This document shows, piece after piece, positions 1-8,251 of a stretch of 47,909 nt of DNA. Made by a program: the position numbers and the translations under genes. How positions within the stretch are numbered: the first letter of the stretch is position 1; each line of letters opens with the position of its first letter. The notes beneath the pieces were generated by a model. It saw only the letters and a list, made by a program, of their open reading frames with translations. It did no database searches and had not been told where the DNA came from. Source of the DNA: Oligoflexales bacterium (GTDB lineage Bacteria; Bdellovibrionota_B; Oligoflexia; Oligoflexales; RGVZ01); assembly GCA_947468665.1 (NCBI GenBank), contig CANILH010000015.1:1-47909 (forward strand), in the 5' to 3' direction.

Positions 1-159
1 AGGAACGCACACACCTTTTACCAGAGATGTTTTTCCTGTATTGCGACGGCCAAATATAACGATATGTTCGCCATTTTCGATCGCTTTGTTGAGCATGTCT
101 CGTTCGGTGGTAAGATTACAAATAGAAGTATGGTCTAGAATAATATCGATAGGTAACAT
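1..159 (-). CDS. P-loop ATPase, N-terminal part only (runs off the left edge)
   Basis: An ATG at 157-159 (reverse strand) opens a frame that stays open for 53 codons to the edge of the window. Residues 37-48 read GRRNTGKTSLVK, a Walker A nucleotide-binding loop, preceded by a hydrophobic strand (IVIF). The short N-terminus before Walker A, with a TERDML segment, resembles the AAA ATPases that begin with a binding-site helix ahead of the P-loop (archaeal-type ATPase/novel STAND-like groups). Walker B and everything downstream lie outside the window, so the exact family cannot be named. Upstream lie several TTnGGA-N-TCC near-palindromes that could control it. Confidence 0.7.
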   Translation of the reverse strand, partial: MLPIDIILDHTSICNLTTERDMLNKAIENGEHIVIFGRRNTGKTSLVKGVCVP

Positions 160-161
160 AG

Positions 162-285
162 TATTGGGACTCCAAACAAGGCGAGATTGCGCCGGCAAAA
201 TAGCCATAATATTTAATATATACAGGTAATTACCTTGAGTCAATCTTTTGGAGTCCAAAATAGTGAGTCCGTTTTTTGGACTCGG
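162..285. promoter_or_regulatory. Cluster of near-palindromic TTTGGA-N-TCCAAA elements
   Basis: Three related elements lie upstream of the ATPase gene: TTGGGACTCCAAA at 164-176, TTTTGGAGTCCAAAA at 246-260 (a perfect odd palindrome, 7-base arms around one G), and a GAGTCC/GGACTC inverted pair at about 265-283. A further copy, ACTTTGGAGTCCGAAAGT, lies at 9185-9202 just upstream of the regulator gene at 8234-9157. Spaced, repeated palindromes before a start codon look like operators, but binding is inference. Confidence 0.45.
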
Positions 286-306
286 CATTTGCGCTGCGCT
301 GCCGCA

Positions 307-537
307 TTAAGCGGCAAATTCAAATCTGGTGATTAAGCCGTCAACTTCTGGAATTTTGATATAGCGAATTTCGCCGTTATTTGATGATTGTTGGCTCGTT
401 TTTGCAGATGAGACTGGCGTCCCGCCGCTGAATTCCTGATGTGGCCTGGATGGAGTCCGGTATAGCGAGATGTCATAGCAGTCTTTTAGAAACGCATCCA
501 ACCATTCGCCGTAGATGCCGTCGCGATATATCGGATG
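307..537 (-). pseudogene. ORF relic or short hypothetical protein
   Basis: The reverse strand is open from a TAA at 538-540 down to the stop just before 307, giving about 76 codons. The first part has a protein-like composition (IYRDGIYGEWLDAFLKDCYD), then a Ser/Thr-rich middle and a tail ending in ITRFEFAA. There is no ATG: the only usable start in frame is TTG at 499-501, which would cut off the best-looking part. I do not recognise it. It may be the C-terminal remnant of a lost gene. The rest of 160-762 shows no gene apart from the palindromes. Confidence 0.3.
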
Positions 538-762
538 TTACGACTTTATGGACTGCCCGAGACTTAATTGTTGCGAAAAACACATTCACAGAGCATTAAA
601 ACGGGCCGTGAATTTTAATTTGTCGATTAATTCTGGATGGTTAAGATGTCGCTAGCGAACTTCATCATTTTGTTTATTGGGTTGATTCATTATGCGCCAG
701 AGTGTTAGAACCTGCCCATTCTAAATACGCCAAAATGGCGCATTTTCCAGGAGAGCAGCACT

Positions 763-1023
763 ATGAGTTCAATAATCGCGAAAGCAACTTTCATCACAGC
801 TATTGCAGCTTTAGGCCCTACAATAACGGGACGAGCAGATGAAATCCCTCACACAGCCGAGCTATGGTCATGCAGTGGCTACTGTTTTATGGGCGGAGAT
901 ACTGCTACCAACCCATGGATTCCCGTCAGCGGCAGTGGTGCGTCGGAAGAGGACGCTAGAGATGCCATTGATTGCGGGGCATTTGTTGAGGTCGGGATTA
1001 CTTGCCGAAATGTTCACTATTAA
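763..1023 (+). CDS. Small exported cysteine-containing protein
   Basis: This 86-residue protein starts at an ATG preceded by AGGAG at 749-753, a good spacing. It opens with a signal peptide: a short basic start, a hydrophobic Ala/Ile-rich core (about residues 7-20) and a likely cut in the GRA-DE region near residue 25. The mature part is about 60 residues with four cysteines (CSGYC, DCG, TCR), which could form two disulfides in the periplasm or outside the cell. A perfect 5-bp hairpin (CGCCA AAA TGGCG... read 729-740) sits upstream. The function is unknown; the signal peptide and ribosome-binding site support a real gene. Confidence 0.65.
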   Translation: MSSIIAKATFITAIAALGPTITGRADEIPHTAELWSCSGYCFMGGDTATNPWIPVSGSGASEEDARDAIDCGAFVEVGITCRNVHY

Positions 1024-1271
1024 CGGTGTCTAGCCGTGATAAAATGGAGCGCACTGAAGCACCTACAGATTGAAACATCTGGAGTTATGAAAAGGTACTT
1101 AAAAGACCTATAAGCCCCACTCAGAACCGCCCTAACTAGCGCCGACCGGATTCAATGCGTGCGGAATGCTGGCGGCTTTTATAAAAAATTTCGGCAAGAA
1201 CAGCAGCAAAACCTGTTTCCGGCATTAAATTATTCCGGTGAAAACGAGTCCAGACCTCGAAACACCTCAGA

Positions 1272-1613
1272 TTAATTCTTCCCGGCAATGTCGCCCTGGC
1301 ATTCCTTCTTACCCAGAGGCCCAAAGGTCTTCATGGTCTCCTGGGAGATCTTCTTGCCATCCGGGCCTGTCGTAATGACCACATGAGCCCAGCCCTTCAG
1401 ATTAGCGTCAGCCTCGTCCTGGATGCCATTTTTGCAAACGTGGGTATGGGTATTGACTGGTTTTTCTGTTGTGGAGCTATCGCCGCTCTTCGCTGCACAA
1501 ACCTGCTGATTACCGACCACGATACAATTTCCTGGCTGAAGCCAGATCGTCCGGTCTTCCGCCTGCGCCATACCTGCCAAAAAAAATAACATCGTTCCAA
1601 AAGCTAGTTTCAT
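1272..1613 (-). CDS. Small exported protein of unknown function
   Basis: This 113-residue protein has a clear signal peptide (MKLAFGTMLFFLAGMAQA, cut before ED) and a GGAGG-like site a few bases before the ATG. The mature part has four cysteines, including QPGNCIVVGNQQVCAA and a later CKNG and KECQG, so two disulfides are plausible. The rest is Thr/Lys-rich and soluble. The gene lies 46 bp downstream of metH on the same strand with no obvious terminator between, so read-through from metH is possible. No family recognised. Confidence 0.7.
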   Translation of the reverse strand: MKLAFGTMLFFLAGMAQAEDRTIWLQPGNCIVVGNQQVCAAKSGDSSTTEKPVNTHTHVCKNGIQDEADANLKGWAHVVITTGPDGKKISQETMKTFGPLGKKECQGDIAGKN

Positions 1614-1659
1614 GGGACCTCCAATCAGTTAATTATAAACCCTAAAAAAAAATCAGTTC

Positions 1660-4600
1660 TCACGACTCATGGAAATTCGGCCCAAGCCATTTCGCGACCT
1701 CAGCAAAAGTCATTCCCTTGCGTTTCGCGTAATCCTCAAGCTGGTCTTTGCGGATCTCACCGACCCTGAAATAACTGGACTCAGGATGAGCGAAGTAAAG
1801 CCCACTCACCGTGCTTGGCGGCGTCATCGCGAAGCTCTCGGTCAATTTAGCTCCCGTATGCCGCTCAACGTCAAGCAATTTCCAGATCTTCGCCTTCTCG
1901 GTGTGATCCGGGCACGCCGGATATCCCGGCGCGGGACGAATGCCCCGATATTTTTCGCGGATCAGTTCATCAATTGAGACGTCTAGTCCCGACGGTTCAT
2001 AGCCCCACATCTCGCGTATACGCTTATGCATCATTTCTGCCATGGCCTCAGCGACCCGGTCACCTAGAGCTTTTGCCATGATGCTTGAGTAGTCGTCATG
2101 TTTCGCGTCAAACCCTTTAGCGTAGTCTTCCACCTCTTTGCCGGTCGTCACGACAAAGGCCCCCATCCAGTCTTTGCGGCCAGATGTCTTCGGTGCGACG
2201 AAGTCCGCCAGACTCATATATGGGCCCGGCTCTGTTTTCTCTCTCTGCTGCCTGAGAAAACACATTCTTTCGACGACTTTACCGCGGGATTCATCAGTAA
2301 ATAGCTCCACGTCATCGCCGACAGAATGAGCGGGCCAGATGCCAACGACCGCTTTTGGCTTAAACCGCCTATTGGCGACAATATCTTTAAGCATCTTCTG
2401 GGCGTCATCATAGAGCTTGCGGGCTTCTTTGCCGTATTTTTCACTCTCAAATATTTTCGGGTACATGCCCTGGAGCTCCCAGGTCCAAAAAAAAGGCGAC
2501 CAGTCGATATAGGGAAGTACCTTATCAATTGGAATTTCATCAAATACAAACACGCCTTTTTGCGCCGGCTCGTCTATTCTAGCATTCGACCAGTCACCAC
2601 CAAAACGTTGCCTGACGGCATCGCCATAGGACATGAAATTTGCCTTGGACTGCGTCTCATTCCAACGGTCACGAAGCACTGCCTGGGTATCCAGATGCTG
2701 CTTCACATAACCGGCTTTCTTAGTGGGACTCATAACCGACGAACAGACGTTCACAACGAGCGAGGCATCCGTGACGTGAATCACTGGTCCGTTGTAGGCA
2801 GGAGCGATTTTGATGGCCGTGTGAGCCTTGCTTGTGGTCGCGCCGCCAATAAGTAGCGGCACCGTGAATCCAAGGCGCTTCATCTCATTTGCCACATGAA
2901 TCATCTCGTCAAGTGACGGCGTGATCAGCCCCGACAGGCCGATCATGTCAGCGTTAATCTCTTTGGCTTTAGCGAGGATATCCTCACACCGCACCATGAC
3001 ACCCATGTCGTGAACTTCGTAATTATTGCAGGCGAGAACGATCCCGACAATATTCTTGCCGATGTCATGTACGTCACCCTTAACAGTCGCTATCAGGAAC
3101 TTGCCCTGGGATGATGATCCAGATTTTCCAACCTTGTCGCGGTCCATGTAAGGCTCAAGCCACGCCACCGCTTTTTTCATGACGCGGGCAGACTTTACAA
3201 CCTGTGGCAGGAACATTTTACCAGCGCCAAAAAGCTCGCCGACCACCTTCATGCCATCCATAAGTGGGCCCTCGATAACGTCTAGAGGCCTCTTCAGCTC
3301 ATTGTAGGCTTCTTCGGTGTCCTTATCGACGTAATCAGTGATGCCGTTTACAAGCGAGTGCACTATCCGCTCGCGGTAGGTTCCTTTACGCCACTCGTCT
3401 GTTTCTTTTTTGGTCGTCTTGGTTTCGCCTCTGAACTTCCCACCGTAAGCAACAAGCAAATCTGTCGCGTCAGGGCGGCGATTCAGGAGCACGTCCTCAA
3501 CGTGAACGAGCAGCTCCTTGTCGATCTCTTCGTAGACCTCAAGCATGCCGGCGTTGACGATGCCCATATCGAGCCCTGCGTTGACCGCGTGATAAAGAAA
3601 CGCCGCGTGCATGGCCTCACGCACACGATTGTTGCCGCGGAACGAGAAGCTGACGTTGGAGATTCCACCCGATGTTCTGACGCCTGGACAGAGTTTTTTG
3701 ATCTCACCCACGGCTTCGATAAAATCAACGGCGTAATTATTGTGTTCATCAATTCCTGTACCAACCGTCAAAACGTTCGGATCAAAGATAATATCGCCTG
3801 GATCCATGCCAATTTTCCCGGTCAGAAGCTTATAGGCACGGACGCAGATGCGAACTTTATCGGCTTTCGTCGCCGCCTGTCCTTTCTCATCAAATGCCAT
3901 GACGACAACCGCGGCGCCGTAACGCATACAAAGGCGGCCTTGACGTAAAAACGCCTCCTCGCCTTCCTTCAGCGAGATAGAATTCACAATAGGTTTACCC
4001 TGAATACATTGGAGGCCTGTTTCCAGGACGGACCATTTAGAGCTGTCGACCATGATCGGAACCCGGGCGATGTCCGGCTCAGACGCGACGAGATTCAGAA
4101 ACTTCCGCATACAGGACTCACTGTCCAGCAGTCCCTCATCGAAATTTATATCAATGACGTTAGCGCCGTTTTCTACCTGCTGGCGAGCCACAGAGAGAGC
4201 TGCGTCGAAATTGCCTTCTTTGATCAATGTCGCGAATTTTGGGGAACCGGTAACGTTGGTTCTTTCCCCTACCATCACAAACGGAGCGCGCGCCTCAATC
4301 AAATTAAAGCCCTCTAGTCCACTGATGCGGGTACCAACGGGTAATTTTTTTGGTTGGCGGGGCTTTAGCGGACGCACGGCCTCGGCGACCGCGCGAATAT
4401 GATCGGGAGTTGTACCACAGCAGCCGCCGGCGATATTAAAATATCCGAGCTCGGCGTACTCACGCATGATCGCCGCCATGTCCTTAGGCTTCTCATCATA
4501 ACCGGTAGGACTTAATGGGTTTGGCAAACCCGCGTTTGGATAGCAGCTGACGTAACAATCCGCGAGATCTGAGAGCTCCCGCAAATATGGACGCATGTCA

Positions 4601-5370
4601 TGGGCGCCAAGAGCGCAGTTTATACCAACACTAAGCGGGCGGGCGTGACGCACAGAATACCAAAACGCCTCCACTGTCTGTCCTGACAGAGTCCGTCCCG
4701 AGGCATCTGTAATCGTAACCGACAGCATCACGGGCCATCGCATGCCTTTAGCGTCAAAAAATTTCTCAAGGGCGAAAATAGCTGCCTTGAGATTCAGCGT
4801 ATCAAAAACCGTCTCTGCCAATAGCAAATCAACGCCGCCCTCAATGAGCCCATCAATCTGCTCATAGTACGCGTCAACCAATTCATGAAACGACACGGCG
4901 CGGTAGGCTGGATTATTGACATCCGGTGAAAGAGACGCTGTTTTATTGGTGGGGCCAATGGCGCCCGCCACAAAGCACTTGCGACCGGGTTCCTCGGCCT
5001 CTACCTCTTTGCACGCCTCACGGGCGACTTTCGCGGCGGCGACATTGATGTCACGAACCGCTGATTGCAGATGGTAATCAGCCTGAGCGATCGAGGTGCT
5101 ATTGAAGGTGTTGGTCTCAACGATGTCGGCGCCATTTTTGAGGTATTCTTTATGGACAGCCTTGACGACGTCTGGTCTTGTGAGAACAAGCAGGTCATTA
5201 TTGCCTTTGAGATCGTGTGCGTGATTTTTGAACCGCTCTCCACGAAAATCAGATTCGGACAATTTATACCGCTGAATCATTGTGCCCATGCCACCATCAA
5301 GCATCATGAGCCGCTGGCTCAAAATTTCTTTGATGGCTGTCATGCTTGGGCTGGTTGGGAGTTCGCTCAT
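1660..5370 (-). CDS. metH: Cobalamin-dependent methionine synthase (MetH)
   Basis: The cytoplasmic enzyme transfers the methyl group of 5-methyltetrahydrofolate via cobalamin to homocysteine. At 1236 residues it is full-length for the family. Order of domains: homocysteine-binding barrel (about 15-335) with zinc ligands C252 (GINCALGAH) and C317/C318 ([10 protein letters not shown]); pterin-binding barrel from about residue 365 ([13 protein letters not shown]); B12 cap and B12-binding domain with the cobalamin lower-ligand motif DVHDIG at 766-771; and C-terminal AdoMet activation domain ([12 protein letters not shown] region). All key residues are present. It stands alone: no metF, metE or flavodoxin gene is adjacent, and I see no B12-box riboswitch upstream. 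A cobalamin-type uptake locus lies at 19.5-23.6 kb. Confidence 0.97.
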   Translation of the reverse strand: MSELPTSPSMTAIKEILSQRLMMLDGGMGTMIQRYKLSESDFRGERFKNHAHDLKGNNDLLVLTRPDVVKAVHKEYLKNGADIVETNTFNSTSIAQADYHLQSAVRDINVAAAKVAREACKEVEAEEPGRKCFVAGAIGPTNKTASLSPDVNNPAYRAVSFHELVDAYYEQIDGLIEGGVDLLLAETVFDTLNLKAAIFALEKFFDAKGMRWPVMLSVTITDASGRTLSGQTVEAFWYSVRHARPLSVGINCALGAHDMRPYLRELSDLADCYVSCYPNAGLPNPLSPTGYDEKPKDMAAIMREYAELGYFNIAGGCCGTTPDHIRAVAEAVRPLKPRQPKKLPVGTRISGLEGFNLIEARAPFVMVGERTNVTGSPKFATLIKEGNFDAALSVARQQVENGANVIDINFDEGLLDSESCMRKFLNLVASEPDIARVPIMVDSSKWSVLETGLQCIQGKPIVNSISLKEGEEAFLRQGRLCMRYGAAVVVMAFDEKGQAATKADKVRICVRAYKLLTGKIGMDPGDIIFDPNVLTVGTGIDEHNNYAVDFIEAVGEIKKLCPGVRTSGGISNVSFSFRGNNRVREAMHAAFLYHAVNAGLDMGIVNAGMLEVYEEIDKELLVHVEDVLLNRRPDATDLLVAYGGKFRGETKTTKKETDEWRKGTYRERIVHSLVNGITDYVDKDTEEAYNELKRPLDVIEGPLMDGMKVVGELFGAGKMFLPQVVKSARVMKKAVAWLEPYMDRDKVGKSGSSSQGKFLIATVKGDVHDIGKNIVGIVLACNNYEVHDMGVMVRCEDILAKAKEINADMIGLSGLITPSLDEMIHVANEMKRLGFTVPLLIGGATTSKAHTAIKIAPAYNGPVIHVTDASLVVNVCSSVMSPTKKAGYVKQHLDTQAVLRDRWNETQSKANFMSYGDAVRQRFGGDWSNARIDEPAQKGVFVFDEIPIDKVLPYIDWSPFFWTWELQGMYPKIFESEKYGKEARKLYDDAQKMLKDIVANRRFKPKAVVGIWPAHSVGDDVELFTDESRGKVVERMCFLRQQREKTEPGPYMSLADFVAPKTSGRKDWMGAFVVTTGKEVEDYAKGFDAKHDDYSSIMAKALGDRVAEAMAEMMHKRIREMWGYEPSGLDVSIDELIREKYRGIRPAPGYPACPDHTEKAKIWKLLDVERHTGAKLTESFAMTPPSTVSGLYFAHPESSYFRVGEIRKDQLEDYAKRKGMTFAEVAKWLGPNFHES

Positions 5371-5644
5371 GGCTTAGGGCTATGCCTCATATAAATTCAT
5401 GGAAATAATTAGTCTCTTCAGGGGGTTGACTCTAACAAAGAGACTGACTATTACAAAGCCCAAACGAGGCCGACCGACAGACACGCGGGCTGCCAACCGT
5501 CCGATTCCTAACGAAAATATCGACACTGTTTAAGAGTTTGACAGTACGATCCTTTTTAACCGGCTGTTTTTACAGGATTACGTCTTTGGCTAAGAACTTG
5601 CTATCATTATAAGTAGTCAAGTCATGTCTATTGGGAGGTTTTCG
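5371..5644. other. Divergent intergenic region between metH and the repeat lipoprotein
   Basis: This 274-bp stretch separates two divergent genes and must hold promoters for both. No ORF with a credible start is present. No cobalamin or SAM riboswitch consensus was recognised on the metH side. Confidence 0.5.
5586..5613 (+). promoter_or_regulatory. Possible sigma-70-type promoter for the repeat lipoprotein
   Basis: TTGGCT at 5586-5591 and TATAAG at 5608-5613 are separated by 16 bases, a fit to -35/-10 elements with a start point near 5620, about 25 bp before the start codon at 5645. This rests on pattern matching only. Confidence 0.35.
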
Positions 5645-6274
5645 ATGATACGTTTAACGTTGTTCGCGGTGGCAGTTAGCGCGCTCGTTTCCTGTGAGCG
5701 ATCCAACCGTTCAATTGAGGTGCAACCCACGGCTCCAAGTATCAAACCAAGCGGCGACAACACTGGTGGCGATAGCACCACCAAAACCGGAAGTCTGACC
5801 CTTACGATTAGCGGTCTGCCGTCATCCGCGACAACAGCGCAATTGGCCATCTCCGTCGGTGGTGACCAGGAATCTAGAAGTGTGACTCTTTCGGGCGGAA
5901 GCGGCACAACAACTTTAAGCGGCATGCCTGTTGGATACGCCAGCGTGAAAGTCAGCACAACCATTAGTGGGACCTACTACTCCGGTACCGCAAGCGCATC
6001 GATAGTCAGTAACGATGAGGTTACAGCGTCCGTTTCTATGACTGCGGGTCAAGATCCCGGACCAGTACCTCCCGGACCAGTACCTCCCGGACCAGTACCT
6101 CCCGGACCAGTACCTCCCGGACCAGTGCCTCCAGGACCAGTACCTCCAGGACCAGGTGGTGACACAAGCATCGACATAGGCATTGATATTGGTGGTAACC
6201 CAGGTCCTTCAAATACCTGGGACGGCAAAACCTTCAAAGGCAACAGCATGTTCAACGTTGAGCCTGTGAACTGA
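5645..6274 (+). CDS. Lipoprotein with Gly-Pro-Val-Pro-Pro tandem repeats
   Basis: The start at 5645 is chosen over an in-frame ATG at 5624 because GGGAGG at about 5633-5638 precedes it at the right distance. The 209-residue product begins with a short signal peptide ending in a lipobox (SALVSC), so it is probably lipid-anchored. A Ser/Thr/Gly-rich segment with beta-sandwich character follows (SLTLTISGLPSSATTAQLAI...), then six copies of GPVPP, then a Gly/Asp tail (IDIGIDIGGNPGPSN). The proline run probably acts as a stiff spacer across the periplasm or away from the surface. A terminator follows directly. Function unknown. Confidence 0.8.
   Translation: MIRLTLFAVAVSALVSCERSNRSIEVQPTAPSIKPSGDNTGGDSTTKTGSLTLTISGLPSSATTAQLAISVGGDQESRSVTLSGGSGTTTLSGMPVGYASVKVSTTISGTYYSGTASASIVSNDEVTASVSMTAGQDPGPVPPGPVPPGPVPPGPVPPGPVPPGPVPPGPGGDTSIDIGIDIGGNPGPSNTWDGKTFKGNSMFNVEPVN
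6056..6154 (+). repeat. 15-bp tandem repeat, six copies plus a partial
   Basis: The unit CCCGGACCAGTACCT repeats at 6056, 6071, 6086, 6101, 6116 and 6131, ending with a 9-bp partial. The first four copies are identical; the fifth has one change (GTGCCT) and the sixth begins CCA. It encodes GPVPP units inside the lipoprotein. The near identity suggests recent slippage expansion, so copy number may vary between strains without breaking the frame. Confidence 0.95.
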
Positions 6275-6293
6275 TTTCCCTACAAAAACAAAT

Positions 6294-6340
6294 AAAACCC
6301 CGCGCGTCACAGCAAGTGACCGTGGGGTTTATCTTTATCA
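6294..6340 (+). terminator. Hairpin terminator after the repeat lipoprotein
   Basis: AAACCCC (6295-6301) pairs with GGGGTTT (6324-6330), and inside it GTCAC (6306-6310) pairs with GTGAC (6316-6320) around an AGCAA loop. A T-rich stretch follows. It lies about 20 bp past the stop codon. Confidence 0.75.
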
Positions 6341-6538
6341 CGCCCTGCATACCTTTTTACGACGCGAAGTCTGACACTGTCAAAAATCCTGACACCCCAA
6401 TCCCCTGTGAAGTGCCGCAACCCCTCACAATAATTACACCCAGACTCATGGCACCTGACTTGCATCATGCCTGAGTGAGGCAGTGAATCACCGCCCCAAG
6501 TTGTTGTTGTTGTACATTTAGCGGAATGGAGTTGTAAA

Positions 6539-7048
6539 ATGGGTAGTCAATTATTCACGTCAAAGAAAATGAAGCTTACGAAAGAATCCAGGCTTAAGAA
6601 AAGCGTGATTGGAATCGCTGTTATGGCAGTCCTCTCAGCGGCCGTATTCGGAATCTACTCGTGGTCTGGCTCCGGGAGCCAAGAACCCAGACAAAACAGG
6701 GCATACACAGCCAGCGAACCTAAAAGAACCTCGTTTTTACCTTCTTTTGCCAGCAGTTCAAATACCGTTAAAAGTAGTTTCAGCGGCAAAAAGCAGGCTG
6801 AACACCAATCCAAAAAAGCGAAAGGCCACCGCTTAGCGTCCCATAAGAAACATAAAGGTCATAAGTACGCGTCCCATAAGAAACATAAAGGCCAAAAGTA
6901 CGCGTCCCACAAGAAGCACAAGGGCCATAAGTACGCATCCCACAAGAAGCACAAAGGCCATAAGTACGCGTCTCACAAGAAGAAGCATGGCAAACAAATG
7001 GCTCACAAAGGTAAACGCCGTCACGGCAAAGAACTCGCGGCAAACTAA
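6539..7048 (+). CDS. Membrane-anchored His/Lys-rich repeat protein
   Basis: This 169-residue protein has a basic N-terminus, one hydrophobic helix (about 24-42, VIGIAVMAVLSAAVFGIYSW), a Ser/Lys linker, and then four copies plus a partial of an 11-residue unit ASHKKHKGHKY, ending in a Lys/His/Arg tail. With the N-terminus in the cytoplasm, the repeat region would lie in the periplasm. The density of His and Lys suggests binding of metal ions, nucleic acid or anionic envelope polymers; none of this is shown. GGAG precedes the ATG with about 8 bp spacing. A strong terminator follows. No family recognised. Confidence 0.75.
   Translation: MGSQLFTSKKMKLTKESRLKKSVIGIAVMAVLSAAVFGIYSWSGSGSQEPRQNRAYTASEPKRTSFLPSFASSSNTVKSSFSGKKQAEHQSKKAKGHRLASHKKHKGHKYASHKKHKGQKYASHKKHKGHKYASHKKHKGHKYASHKKKHGKQMAHKGKRRHGKELAAN
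6836..6982 (+). repeat. 33-bp tandem repeat encoding ASHKKHKGHKY
   Basis: Units start at 6836, 6869, 6902 and 6935, with a partial fifth from 6968. Most differences are synonymous third-position changes (AAG/AAA, CAT/CAC, GGT/GGC); the third-copy region has a His-to-Gln change. The amino-acid repeat is better kept than the DNA, which argues for selection on the protein. Confidence 0.93.
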
Positions 7049-7089
7049 GCCCATCGCGTAAAAGCCCTCAAACGATTCCGCTCTGAAAT

Positions 7090-7147
7090 CCCCCGGAGCC
7101 CTAACCTTCCCCCAGGAAGACATGGGCTCCGGGGGTTCTGATTTTTG
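7090..7147 (+). terminator. Strong rho-independent terminator
   Basis: CCCCCGGAGCCC (7090-7101) and GGGCTCCGGGGG (7124-7135) form a perfect 12-bp stem, followed by TTCTGATTTTT. It closes the His/Lys repeat gene and isolates it from the next gene. Confidence 0.88.
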
Positions 7148-7269
7148 ATATAAAATAAAATAAAATCACGTATTTTCAGTAACTTACATACATTCTGAAA
7201 ATTTTTTGCTAAAAAGACCAAAGTTTGTCCGGATCATGCCGATTGACCTGAGGATAACAGGGGGATTCA

Positions 7270-8202
7270 ATGAAGAATCAATTTACTAAATTTTACACCT
7301 TACTGGCCGCCGGACTGCTTGCGGCAGGCTCCATTTGCCCGGCTCAGGACGATGCCCCGCCGCCACCCGCTGAACCAGAATACAACGGAGATATGGCTCC
7401 TGAGGCTCCGGCCTATGCTCCCAGCTCCGCGACTCCAGGAAAACCATCTGAGGACGACGACAATATTATCCGCAAACCCAAAGAGGCTCCGCCACCGCCA
7501 CCTATAGAATTTACTAAGGCTGAGGCCCAAAAATCCTGCGCGAAGTATCAGGGCAAGTTGCTGTCCGTATACGGAGAGATTTATAAGATCCAAAACTGCG
7601 TTCGGCACAGAGTCAACGAGCAGGAAGATATTTTCAAATTCAGTAAACAGGGTATCCAGGTCGTCGAGGTTAACGCTACTGATGTCGCGGCTATCCCTGT
7701 CGGGGAATCATGGGAAAACGCAAACAGTAAAGAACGCCCCTGCGCGACCTTTAACAAAAAATACATCACGTTCTCGTATACGGATATTTATTTCGTCGAA
7801 AACTGTGTCCGCAAGCTGATTCCGGATTATGAGACGCTGCTCGCTCACCGCAAGGAGCGCGGACAGACAAATGGCGAGGTACTGGCTCTATCCTCGAAAG
7901 AATTTTGGTCCATGAAACATGGCCGGGATATTACGTCCATAATTGACAAGGAATTCCACAAACTCCTGGAAGGTTCCGCTGGCGTGGACATCATCCCAAT
8001 TGACGAGGCTTGCAAAGGTGTTGACGGGAAAATCGTAACCTTCTACTCCCGGATGTATAAAATCGAGAAGTGCCGCAAGCGTGAGATAGACGCCGAGTCC
8101 TTCACGATGCACGGCGGCGCAGGAAGCTCAAAACTCACTGAACTCAAACCTGAGCAGTGGATTTCCATGCCGGACGGCAAGCCTTATAGCGATAAAAAAT
8201 AA
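7270..8202 (+). CDS. Exported protein with three cysteine-pair repeat modules
   Basis: The 310-residue product has a signal peptide (hydrophobic core about 9-22, cut after CPAQ or thereabouts), then a Pro/Glu-rich spacer to about residue 80. Three related modules follow, each with two cysteines 19-20 residues apart around an IYKIQNC-like strand: C90/C110, C158/C179 and C248/C268. Each second cysteine is followed by basic residues (VRHRV, VRKLI, RKREI), and each module ends in a Trp-containing segment such as PVGESW, EFWSMKHG or QWISMPDG. One disulfide per module is likely. AGGGGG precedes the ATG. No known family recognised; periplasmic or secreted. Confidence 0.8.
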   Translation: MKNQFTKFYTLLAAGLLAAGSICPAQDDAPPPPAEPEYNGDMAPEAPAYAPSSATPGKPSEDDDNIIRKPKEAPPPPPIEFTKAEAQKSCAKYQGKLLSVYGEIYKIQNCVRHRVNEQEDIFKFSKQGIQVVEVNATDVAAIPVGESWENANSKERPCATFNKKYITFSYTDIYFVENCVRKLIPDYETLLAHRKERGQTNGEVLALSSKEFWSMKHGRDITSIIDKEFHKLLEGSAGVDIIPIDEACKGVDGKIVTFYSRMYKIEKCRKREIDAESFTMHGGAGSSKLTELKPEQWISMPDGKPYSDKK

Positions 8203-8217
8203 ATTATTCAGTCAATC

Positions 8218-8251
8218 AAAAAAAACAGCGGGATCAGTACTCTGATCCGCT
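8218..8251 (-). terminator. Terminator of the regulator gene, overlapping its last codons
   Basis: On the minus strand AGCGGATCAG, a 4-base loop and CTGATCCCGCT form a stem with one bulged base, followed by eight Ts (plus-strand A run 8218-8225). It contains the stop codon of the gene at 8234-9157. Confidence 0.75.

Noticed and set aside
2326-2856. Long reading frames on the strand opposite metH
   Set aside because: They are antisense shadows inside a well-supported 1236-residue gene and show no family features.
5371-5644. Cobalamin or SAM riboswitch upstream of metH
   Set aside because: No B12-box (GCCACTG-type) or SAM-I leader consensus was found on the metH side; copies of GCCACTG seen elsewhere are inside coding sequence.
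6056-6154. Tandem repeats taken as a CRISPR array
   Set aside because: The 15-bp units are directly adjacent with no spacers and encode GPVPP in frame.
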